Origin: JANMEX01 sp031423755
GTDB taxonomy: Bacteria; Pseudomonadota; Alphaproteobacteria; Rhizobiales; Rhizobiaceae
Length of the DNA stretch: 5,776 nucleotides
Assembly: GCA_031423755.1 (NCBI GenBank)
Contig: JANPGC010000132.1
Coordinates: 1 to 5,776, forward strand
Direction of reading: 5' to 3'
The notes below the pieces were generated by a model. The model had not been told where the DNA came from, did not search any database, and saw nothing but the letters and a program-made list of their open reading frames with translations. The position numbers and the translations under genes are program-made. This document shows positions 1-5,571 of the stretch, in pieces (position 1 is the first letter of the stretch; each line of letters starts with the position of its first letter).

Positions 1-66
1 CGCTCTTCCTCTCCCCCTCGAGGGGAGGGGTCAGGGGTGGGGGCGCACTGGGCACAAAGTCCTCCA
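1..66. repeat. GC-rich palindromic intergenic repeat at the left edge, possibly cut by the window
   Basis: This is the gene-free left edge, downstream of the glcD-like gene. Bases 14-25 are the self-complementary 12-mer CCCCTCGAGGGG. With one bulged C at 13, the pairing extends outward to 8-12 (CCTCT) against 26-30 (AGGGG, one G-U pair). It is followed by two near-identical 7-mers, AGGGGTC and AGGGGTG (26-39). The composition resembles short repeats dispersed between genes in alphaproteobacteria; that family assignment comes from memory. Read on the minus strand it could form a stem after the oxidase gene, but no T-run follows it, so it is not a classical intrinsic terminator. No coding sequence is visible here. 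The repeat may continue left of the window. Confidence 0.45.
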
Positions 67-1563
67 TCAAAACCTCGGTATCTCAGGAAACGCAACTTTT
101 CCGCCGCTCACATGCATCCGCCCCAACTCGGCGCATCTGTGCAGGTTCGGGAATACTTTGCCGGGGTTGAGCAGCGCTTGCGGGTCGAATGCCACTTTTA
201 CCCGCATTTGCACGTCGAGATCCACTTCGTTGAACATTTCGCCCATCAGGTCGCGCTTTTCGATGCCGACGCCGTGCTCGCCGGTCAACACGCCGCCGAC
301 CTTGACGCAAAGGCGCAAGATGTCCGCGCCGAAGCCTTCGGCTTTTTCGAGTTGGCCCGGCTGATTGGCATCGTAGAGGATCAGCGGGTGGAGGTTACCG
401 TCGCCGGCGTGGAATACATTGGCGACTTCGAGGCCGTACTGCTGCGACAGGTCGCGCATGCCCTTGAGCACCTGCGGCAGCGCCTTGCGCGGGATGGTGC
501 CGTCCATGCAGTAATAATCGGGCGAGATGCGGCCGACGGCGGGGAATGCGGCCTTGCGCCCGGCCCAGAATGTCATGCGCTCGGCTTCGGAGGTGGAGAC
601 TTTGAGCGTCACGGATTTGTTCGCCTTGGCGATGGCCTCGACGCGGGCGAGAAGATCATCGACCTCAGCTTCCGGGCCATCGAGTTCAACAATCAGAAGC
701 GCCTCGACATGCAGCGGATAGCCGGCATGGACGAAATCCTCCGCCGCCTGAATGGCCAGCCGGTCCATCATTTCCATGCCGCCGGGGATGATGCCTGCGG
801 CGATGATGTCGGCGACGCATTGACCTGCCTGTTCGGAGGTCTCGAAGCCGATCAATGCGGCGCGGGCGGTCTCGGGCTTTTGCAGGACGCGGACCGTGAC
901 CTCGGTGATGACAGCGAGCAGGCCTTCGGAGCCGGTCATCAGGCCAAGAATATCATAGCCATCCGAGTCCAGATGCTTGCCGCCAATACGGACGACATCG
1001 CCGTTGATCAGCACCATTTCGATGCCGAGGACATTTGAGGCGGTGAGGCCGTATTTCAGCGAATGCACGCCGCCGGAGTTCTCTGCCACATTGCCACCGA
1101 TGGAGCAGGCGATCTGCGAAGATGGGTCTGGGGCGTAGTAAAAGCCCTGCCCCTCGACCGCGCGGGTTATGCCGAGATTGGTGACGCCGGGCTGGGCGGT
1201 CACCGTGCGGTTGGCCAGATCAACGTCGAGAATGCGGTTGAAGCGCGACATGACGAGCAGCACGGCGTCTTCCAGCGGCAGCGCGCCGCCGGAAAGCGAC
1301 GTGCCCGAACCACGCGGCACGACCCGGATGTTTTCGCGGGCACAATATTTGAGGATGCGCGAGACCTGCGCCACCGTTTCCGGCAGTACGACCACCATTG
1401 GCAGCTGGCGATATGCGGTCAACCCGTCACTCTCGAAGACGCGCATGCCGTTGGCGGTGTCCACCACGCCCTCGCCCGGCACGATCTCGCGCAATTGCGC
1501 GACGATCTCGGCGCGGTTGGCGAGCGTTTTGCTATCAGGCTTTGGCATGGCGAGCGATGTCAT
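67..1563 (-). CDS. glcD: FAD-linked 2-hydroxyacid oxidase, GlcD / D-lactate dehydrogenase type
   Basis: This is a flavoprotein of the FAD-binding PCMH plus FAD-oxidase-C family, which oxidises glycolate or D-lactate to the 2-oxoacid. Residue numbers count from the furthest upstream ATG (1632, 521 aa). The FAD-binding domain covers about 65-250, with PRGSGTSLSGGA at 106-117 and APDPSSQIACSIGGN at 167-181, nearly as in E. coli GlcD. The C-terminal oxidase domain covers about 255-492, with HAGDGNLHP at 408-416, GEHGVGIEKR at 451-460 and LNPGK at 488-492. All key His/Glu positions are present, so the enzyme looks intact. There are no cysteine clusters, so it needs separate electron-transfer partners. 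The start is uncertain: ATG at 1632 would overlap the phosphatase gene by 38 bp, while ATG at 1563 (498 aa, used here) or 1548 avoids this; none has a clear ribosome binding site. GlcE and GlcF, partners of true GlcD, are not in the window. A stand-alone D-lactate dehydrogenase is equally possible, so the symbol is by similarity. Confidence 0.9.
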   Translation of the reverse strand: MTSLAMPKPDSKTLANRAEIVAQLREIVPGEGVVDTANGMRVFESDGLTAYRQLPMVVVLPETVAQVSRILKYCARENIRVVPRGSGTSLSGGALPLEDAVLLVMSRFNRILDVDLANRTVTAQPGVTNLGITRAVEGQGFYYAPDPSSQIACSIGGNVAENSGGVHSLKYGLTASNVLGIEMVLINGDVVRIGGKHLDSDGYDILGLMTGSEGLLAVITEVTVRVLQKPETARAALIGFETSEQAGQCVADIIAAGIIPGGMEMMDRLAIQAAEDFVHAGYPLHVEALLIVELDGPEAEVDDLLARVEAIAKANKSVTLKVSTSEAERMTFWAGRKAAFPAVGRISPDYYCMDGTIPRKALPQVLKGMRDLSQQYGLEVANVFHAGDGNLHPLILYDANQPGQLEKAEGFGADILRLCVKVGGVLTGEHGVGIEKRDLMGEMFNEVDLDVQMRVKVAFDPQALLNPGKVFPNLHRCAELGRMHVSGGKVAFPEIPRF

Positions 1564-1594
1564 GCGGGTAACATCTTGCTTGTCAGGCGTTCCG

Positions 1595-2263
1595 TCAACC
1601 GGCTTGGACCAAAGATATCCAGCCAGCCTCATTGGTCGAGATCGACAGCGTCTCGTAAGTGGTCATCTTGGCGTGGTGGCTGTGGGCCATCAGATCGTGG
1701 GTGGCGGTGACGACCATAATGCTGGCGCCTGCAAGTTCGCCTGCCGTGACACCGGCGTGCGCGTCCTCGAATACGAGGCAGTCCTCAGGCCGGACGCCCA
1801 GACGTTCTGCGCCGAGGCGGAAGCAGGCGGGGTCCGGCTTGCCGATGGCCACATCTTCGGCGGTGACCATGGTGTTAGGCGGCGTAATTCCTGCGGCGCC
1901 AAGGCGGCGGAGCGCCAGATCGCGCGGGGCGGAGGTGACGACGGCCCAAGCATGAGGCGGCAGATTGGCGAGAAAGTTGATCGCGCCGGGAATGGGCACG
2001 ATGCCCTCAATATCGGCCATTTCGGCGGCGAGGACTTTTGCCGATTCTTCTGCCGGGTTCAGATGCGCATGGCCCATGCCGCCAATCAGGTCCACGCCGC
2101 GCACGCCGTGCATGGTGTGGATGAACGTCTCGGGATCAATGTCGTTCGTGCGCGCCCACGCGCCCCACGCGCGCTGGGTTGCGGCGAAGGAATTGATGAT
2201 GGTTCCGTCCATATCGAACAGGAAACCGGCGAAGGGCCGGGAATAGATGGAAATTGGTGACAA
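1595..2263 (-). CDS. HAD-superfamily phosphatase, DOG/GPP (sugar- or glycerol-phosphatase) type
   Basis: This is a 222-aa soluble hydrolase of HAD subfamily IA. The catalytic set is complete. Motif I is DMDGT at 17-21, with D17 as nucleophile and D19 as acid/base. The motif II threonine/serine lies in VVTSAP at 108-113. The motif III lysine is K142 in GKPDP, and motif IV is E166-D167 in VFEDAHAG. A C1-type helical cap lies at about 22-95. The cap element HGVRGVD and the WAVVTSAPRDLA stretch resemble yeast DOG/GPP phosphatases (2-deoxyglucose-6-phosphate, glycerol-phosphate) more than the Gph phosphoglycolate phosphatases. The actual substrate cannot be read from sequence. The start is TTG at 2263: an AAGGA lies 9 nt upstream, and the only nearby ATG would be Met18, which would delete the catalytic D17. 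The gene follows the DUF3422 gene by 58 bp and precedes the flavoprotein by about 31 bp, suggesting one transcript. Product class is secure; pathway role is open. Confidence 0.9.
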   Translation of the reverse strand: MSPISIYSRPFAGFLFDMDGTIINSFAATQRAWGAWARTNDIDPETFIHTMHGVRGVDLIGGMGHAHLNPAEESAKVLAAEMADIEGIVPIPGAINFLANLPPHAWAVVTSAPRDLALRRLGAAGITPPNTMVTAEDVAIGKPDPACFRLGAERLGVRPEDCLVFEDAHAGVTAGELAGASIMVVTATHDLMAHSHHAKMTTYETLSISTNEAGWISLVQAG

Positions 2264-2280
2264 TCGGGGGAATCCTTGGG
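2264..2280 (-). promoter_or_regulatory. ribosome binding site that fixes the TTG start of the HAD gene
   Basis: On the minus strand the bases before the TTG read CCCAAGGATTCCCCCGA. AAGGA is an anti-16S match with 9 nt to the TTG. It supports a non-ATG start, which is needed because the first in-frame ATG lies inside the catalytic DMDGT motif. Confidence 0.6.
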
Positions 2281-2321
2281 AGGCGGGAGGAGACCCTTCA
2301 TGGCGTCAGCGATGGCCGCCG

Positions 2322-3608
2322 TCAACTCTCGCCGTGGCTTTTGCGGATTCGGCGGACGAAGAGCCAGATGGCGAGGACCGCGACGGGGACGAAAAGCGCG
2401 GTCATGATCGTCGATGATATGAACGGGAAATCCTTCTCCAGACCCTTGGCGAGATAGGAAAACAGGCCGACGACATAGTAGGATACGGCGGCGACTGACA
2501 GGCCTTCGACGGTCTGCTGGAGGCGCAGTTGCGAGCGGGCGCGGGTGTTCATAGAGGCGAGCAAGGCGGAGTTCTGCTTTTCAAGATCGACGTCCACCCA
2601 TGTGCGCAGGAGCGTGGTGGCGCGGGTGAGTTTGCTCGACAGGTTGGCCATACGCTCTTCGACCGAGCGGCAGGTCCGCATAGCCGGTGCCATGCGTTTT
2701 TGCAGGAAGGCGGACCATGATTCGTAGCCTGGCAGCGGCTCCTCATCCAGCGCATTCAGCCGCTCGGCGACAATGCCCTCGTAGGCCTTGGAGGCGCCGA
2801 ACCGGTAGAGGCTGGCGGCGGCATCGGCTTCGAGTTCTGCGGCGAGCGTCGACAATTCGGCAAGCAGACGCTCGGATTCGCGGCCCTCATCGTCACGCAT
2901 CTCTTGGGTCAGAACTGCCATGCGGTCCTCGATCCTTCGCATGCGGGGCGAGAGGCTGATGGCGAGCGGCAGGCCGAGCATGGCGAAGGTGCGGTAGGTT
3001 TCGATTTCGATCAGCATCTGGCCGAGCGCGCCGGTGCGCACCGGGGTCAGGCCATTGTCGAGAAGCGTCATGCGGGTGAGGCCGTCAGCATCCTGGCGAA
3101 AATCGGTGATGATGGTCGCCATGCCGTTTTCGATGGTGGAACAGCAGGTGGAAGCCGGGTCGTAGGCGGCGAGGATGCGGCGCAGATCCTTGACGTGTTT
3201 GCGGATTTCGAGGCGGATGCCGGAGAGCACCGTGCCGGGGGCTTTGAAGGCGGTGCCAAACGGGTGGACCTGCGCATTGCCGGTTTCGAGCGGACCTTCG
3301 TAAAGATAGGTTGAAAACTCCGTGTGCCGCTCCCAGCGCAGCGTGCCGGAGCCGGAGGGCATGACATGATGGCGGGCGGTTCTGTCGGGCGGGGCAATGC
3401 CGGAGCCGCGGGAAAGTTCAGCCAGCACTGCATGATCAACCGTGAAGCCGCCTTCCGTGAGAAAAGCGACTTGGATAAGCAGGCGTGGGGCGGTGATCAG
3501 CGGATGCGGGCGGGAATGGACTTCGCCAAGCGCCGAGGCGCGCAGATTGTGCGCCGGAAAGCCAAGCACCGGCGCTTGCGCCAATTGGGTTTCTTCCGTT
3601 CTGGTCAT
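2322..3608 (-). CDS. DUF3422 family membrane-anchored protein of unknown function
   Basis: This is a 428-aa protein assigned by recognition to DUF3422, a conserved family without known function, common in Alphaproteobacteria. In the 428-aa numbering the N-terminal signature is LGEVHSRPHP at about 27-36. A mixed soluble region follows, then long charged, probably helical or coiled-coil stretches at about 220-265 and 300-365. Two hydrophobic segments close the protein: about 370-388 (SVAAVSYYVVGLFSYLAKG) and about 400-419, ending in the basic tail RRIRKSHGES. The large N-terminal domain, long helix and two C-terminal membrane segments recall the CorA ion-transporter layout, but the CorA GMN motif is absent, so homology is not claimed. 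The start is ATG at 3608, preceded by GGGGAAGGG; an upstream in-frame ATG at 3680 would add 24 residues lacking family similarity. It is the first gene of the minus-strand set and is divergent from the regulator. Confidence 0.88.
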   Translation of the reverse strand: MTRTEETQLAQAPVLGFPAHNLRASALGEVHSRPHPLITAPRLLIQVAFLTEGGFTVDHAVLAELSRGSGIAPPDRTARHHVMPSGSGTLRWERHTEFSTYLYEGPLETGNAQVHPFGTAFKAPGTVLSGIRLEIRKHVKDLRRILAAYDPASTCCSTIENGMATIITDFRQDADGLTRMTLLDNGLTPVRTGALGQMLIEIETYRTFAMLGLPLAISLSPRMRRIEDRMAVLTQEMRDDEGRESERLLAELSTLAAELEADAAASLYRFGASKAYEGIVAERLNALDEEPLPGYESWSAFLQKRMAPAMRTCRSVEERMANLSSKLTRATTLLRTWVDVDLEKQNSALLASMNTRARSQLRLQQTVEGLSVAAVSYYVVGLFSYLAKGLEKDFPFISSTIMTALFVPVAVLAIWLFVRRIRKSHGES

Positions 3609-3727
3609 GCCCTTCCCCGCGTCATTGGCAAAACTGTTAGGGCCATTGTGCACTGCGGAACAAGTGCAAATACGCCACACGTTGGCGCGGGTTTGAATTG
3701 AATCGATTTGAGTGTTGAGTGCCGATC

Positions 3728-3752
3728 AAGTGGACAAATTTCTTGACCACTT
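3728..3752. promoter_or_regulatory. candidate operator of the GntR/FCD regulator
   Basis: AAGTGGACAA (3728-3737) and TTGACCACTT (3743-3752) form an inverted repeat with one mismatch and a 5-nt spacer. It is framed by a second pair, CCGAT (3722-3726) and ATCGG (3757-3761). FadR-subfamily regulators typically bind palindromes of the tNGTnnnACNa kind next to their own genes; TTGTCCACTT on the minus strand is close to that pattern. Its position 36 bp before the regulator start codon, overlapping a -35-like hexamer, fits autorepression. That this protein binds it is inference. Confidence 0.55.
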
Positions 3753-3770
3753 TTGTATCGGTGCTACTGT
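3743..3770 (+). promoter_or_regulatory. possible promoter of the regulator-lutAB operon
   Basis: TTGACC (3743-3748) matches five of six bases of the -35 consensus and forms part of the right arm of the candidate operator. A weak -10-like TACTGT (3765-3770) follows after 16 bp. Transcription would then start very close to the ribosome binding site AGAGGG at 3777-3782, giving a short leader. The -10 match is poor, so the exact promoter is tentative. Confidence 0.3.
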
Positions 3771-3787
3771 GATGGCAGAGGGTTTCC

Positions 3788-4618
3788 ATGTCCGCCAGCC
3801 TGTTCTCCAGCATCAACCACGCCTCTACTGCCGATGAAGTGATCCGGCAGATTGAGTGGCTGATTCTTGAGGGCGTGCTGCGGCCCGGCGACCGGTTGCC
3901 TTCCGAGCGCGATCTGTCCACAGAGATGGATGTGTCGCGGCCAGTGCTGCGCGATGCGCTGAAATCGCTTGAAACGCGGGGATTGATCGTGACTCGCCAC
4001 GGCGGCGGAACGGTAATTGCGGATGTGATTTCCGATGTGTTTGCGCAGCCGGTTGCGGACCTCATTGCCTCGCACCGCAAGGCGCTGGCGGACTATCTGG
4101 AATACCGGCGCGAGATTGAGGCGCTTGCGGCGGGCCATGCGGCAGAGCGGGCAACAGAGGCGGACAAGCTCATTTTGAAGCGCATTCTCGCACAGATGCA
4201 TGCGGCACATGCGGCAGGCAACTTTACCGATGAGGCCCGCGCCGATGTCGAGTTTCACAATGCCGTCAGCGAAAGCGCACACAACATCATTTTGCTGCAC
4301 ACGCTGCGCTCCTGCTACAAGATGCATATGAACGGCGTGTTTTATAACCGGACTCTGCTCTATGGCATGCCGGGTGTCCGTGCTGCCCTGCTTACGCAAC
4401 ACGAAGCGATTGCTGACGCGATTTTGAGCCATAATCCGGAGCGTGCGCGAAGCGCTTCATCCGACCATATCTGCTTTGTCGAAACGCAGCTGACACTGGC
4501 CGAACAGGCAGGCGAATGGAGCCGCGTGGCGCAGATGCGCCTTGCGCAGAGCGAAAAGCGATTGCCGATTTATAAATCATCCAAACACGAGGGTATCCGC
4601 GTCTCCCATGAAAGCTGA
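3788..4618 (+). CDS. FadR/GntR-family transcriptional regulator with FCD domain (PdhR/LldR-like)
   Basis: This is a 276-aa cytoplasmic DNA-binding repressor or activator. The winged helix covers about 12-78, with LILEGVLRPGDRLPSERDL at 25-43, the recognition-helix region VSRPVLRDALKSLE at 49-62 and the wing RHGGGTVI at 70-77. The FCD ligand domain covers about 100-235 and keeps the metal-binding set of the family: D153 and H157 in ADVEFHNAV, H205 in TQHEAI and H227 in SSDHICFVE. The winged helix and the SAHNIILLHTLRS stretch look notably like E. coli PdhR, a pyruvate-sensing repressor; LldR and GlcC, for lactate and glycolate, belong to the same subfamily. The start is ATG at 3788 with AGAGGG 5 nt upstream. 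The gene overlaps lutA by 11 bp, so the two are one transcript, and the context suggests control of lactate use. The effector (lactate, pyruvate or glycolate) cannot be told from sequence, so no symbol is given. Confidence 0.93.
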   Translation: MSASLFSSINHASTADEVIRQIEWLILEGVLRPGDRLPSERDLSTEMDVSRPVLRDALKSLETRGLIVTRHGGGTVIADVISDVFAQPVADLIASHRKALADYLEYRREIEALAAGHAAERATEADKLILKRILAQMHAAHAAGNFTDEARADVEFHNAVSESAHNIILLHTLRSCYKMHMNGVFYNRTLLYGMPGVRAALLTQHEAIADAILSHNPERARSASSDHICFVETQLTLAEQAGEWSRVAQMRLAQSEKRLPIYKSSKHEGIRVSHES

Positions 4619-5378
4619 AATGAAAAAACCGCGCGTGGCGCTGTTCGTCACCTGCCTTGTGGACCTGTTCCGACCGACGGTCGGCTTTGCTGCCGTCAAA
4701 CTGATCGAGGATGCAGGCTGCACAGTCGAAGTGCCGCCTGCGCAGACCTGCTGCGGCCAGCCGGCCTATAATTCGGGCGATAAAAAGGATGCCCGGGCGA
4801 TTGCCGAACAGGTGATTGAAGCGTTTGAGGACTACGACTTTATTGTCGCGCCCTCCGGCTCCTGCGGCGGCATGCTGGGTAAGCACTATCCGGAACTGTT
4901 TGCGGGCGACGCCAAATGGGAGCCAAGGGCGGCGGCGTTTTCGGCCAAGGTGCACGAGCTGGTGAGCTTTCTTGCCGATGTCATGTTCATCACCAGCACT
5001 GGCGCATCGCATAGTGGGAGCGTGACCTATCACGATAGCTGCTCTGGCCTGCGGGAGCTCGGCATCAAGGCCCAGCCTCGCAAGCTGCTTGGTTCGGTTG
5101 AAGGACTGACGTTGAAGGAATTGAAGGACAGTGAAATCTGCTGCGGCTTCGGCGGCACGTTCTGTGTCAAATACCCGGATATTTCGAACAAGATCGTCTC
5201 GGAAAAGACCAGCCACATCAAGGCTTCGGGGGCGGATTTGCTGCTGGCGGGGGACCTTGGGTGTTTGATGAATATCGCGGGGAAATTGAAGCGCGAGGGG
5301 TCGGAGATTCAGGTGCGGCATGTGGCTGAGGTGCTGGCGGGGATGATGGATGGGCCGGCGATCGGGGAGAAAAGGTGA
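4608..5378 (+). CDS. lutA: L-lactate utilisation iron-sulfur protein LutA (LldE/YkgE type)
   Basis: This is a subunit of the LutABC (LldEFG) complex that oxidises L-lactate to pyruvate in the cytoplasm. The protein has 256 residues, close to the usual length, and carries two CCG cysteine-rich domains. The first has C16 in FVTCLVDLFRP, C48-C49-G50 in QTCCGQP and C86 in GSCGG. The second has C145 in YHDSCSG, C178-C179-G180 in CCGFGGTF and C219 in DLGC. These are the ligands expected for the iron-sulfur clusters of the family. The N-terminal LFVTCLVDLFRPTVG segment is diagnostic for LutA. ATG at 4608 overlaps the end of the regulator gene; a second ATG at 4620 directly after the regulator stop (252 aa) is equally plausible, and neither has a strong ribosome binding site, which suggests translational coupling. 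The stop TGA at 5376-5378 shares its A with an ATG opening the frame through the downstream repeat. The last 150 bases are noticeably richer in GGG codons than the rest. Confidence 0.95.
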   Translation: MKAEMKKPRVALFVTCLVDLFRPTVGFAAVKLIEDAGCTVEVPPAQTCCGQPAYNSGDKKDARAIAEQVIEAFEDYDFIVAPSGSCGGMLGKHYPELFAGDAKWEPRAAAFSAKVHELVSFLADVMFITSTGASHSGSVTYHDSCSGLRELGIKAQPRKLLGSVEGLTLKELKDSEICCGFGGTFCVKYPDISNKIVSEKTSHIKASGADLLLAGDLGCLMNIAGKLKREGSEIQVRHVAEVLAGMMDGPAIGEKR

Positions 5379-5404
5379 TGGCTGAGATTCAAACTGGTGT
5401 CGCC

Positions 5405-5539
5405 CCCCTCATCTGCCTGTCGGCGTCTTCTCCCCGCTGGAGAAGCGGGGAGAAGACGGCTTATCATCGACGTTTGAAGATTATCTGTCTTCTCCCCATG
5501 TCTTCCATGGGGAGAAGATGCCGACAGGCAGATGAGGGG
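5405..5539. repeat. RIME-like palindromic intergenic element between lutA and lutB
   Basis: The outer arms at 5405-5435 and 5509-5539 are inverted copies of 31 bp with a single difference (5425 against 5519), beginning CCCCTCATCTGCCTGTCGGC. Inside are two self-contained hairpins. Hairpin 1 pairs 5424-5438 with 5444-5458 (15 perfect pairs, 5-nt loop). Hairpin 2 pairs 5488-5500 with 5506-5518 (13 perfect pairs, 5-nt loop). The core CTTCTCCCC/GGGGAGAAG thus occurs four times. The double-palindrome design and the consensus wording match what I know of rhizobial intergenic mosaic elements (RIME) and similar repeats in related genera. The element lies within an operon, so in mRNA it may pause, stabilise or trim the transcript between lutA and lutB. 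It carries no transposase and no T-run expected of an intrinsic terminator. Confidence 0.85.
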
Positions 5540-5555
5540 CGCACGCCGCAACCTT

Positions 5556-5564
5556 GGGAGGGAG
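5556..5564 (+). promoter_or_regulatory. strong ribosome binding site of lutB
   Basis: GGGAGGGAG lies 7 nt before the lutB ATG, just outside the palindromic element. It shows that lutB can initiate on its own despite the repeat upstream, and it fixes the start codon at 5572. Confidence 0.75.
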
Positions 5565-5571
5565 CACGCTG

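Larger units (their letters stand above)
3609..3787. promoter_or_regulatory. divergent intergenic control region
   Basis: These 179 bp separate the DUF3422 gene from the GntR-family gene and must hold both promoters. Visible elements are a 10+10 bp inverted repeat at 3728-3752 (separate entry); TTGAGTG repeated in perfect tandem at 3708-3721; an AATCGATT palindrome at 3701-3708; and a short inverted repeat TGCACT/AGTGCA at 3649-3654 and 3663-3668, with an 8-nt spacer, on the DUF3422 side. Leftward, TTGTTC with CTAACA 17 nt later is a weak promoter candidate. I see no small gene or RNA here. Confidence 0.6.

Noticed and set aside
37..1038. 333-codon open frame on the plus strand opposite the oxidase gene
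   Set aside because: It is fully antisense to a clear GlcD-type gene with all motifs conserved. Its protein has no recognisable family, and such mirror frames are common in GC-rich genes.
1564..1632. Upstream ATG at 1632 as start of the oxidase
   Set aside because: It would overlap the end of the phosphatase gene by 38 bp, has no ribosome binding site, and the extra 23 residues do not resemble the family; kept only as an alternative.
1169..2260. 363-codon open frame on the plus strand across the oxidase and phosphatase genes
   Set aside because: It is antisense to two recognised genes at once, crosses their boundary, and has no domain similarity or ribosome binding site.
3764..4432. 222-codon open frame on the minus strand opposite the GntR-family gene
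   Set aside because: It is antisense to the complete winged-helix and FCD domains and is rich in His/Arg/Gln without known motifs.
4392..5321. 309-codon open frame on the minus strand opposite the regulator and lutA
   Set aside because: It spans two real genes in antisense, with low-complexity Arg/Ala/His-rich content typical of mirror frames.
5405..5539. CRISPR array or intrinsic terminator at the lutA-lutB repeat
   Set aside because: The copies are inverted, not direct, with no regular spacers. No T-run follows either hairpin, and lutB continues on the same strand with its own ribosome binding site.
5405..5539. Insertion sequence or transposon
   Set aside because: The element is only about 135 bp, encodes no transposase, and shows no clear flanking target duplication; it is better described as a RIME-like palindromic repeat.
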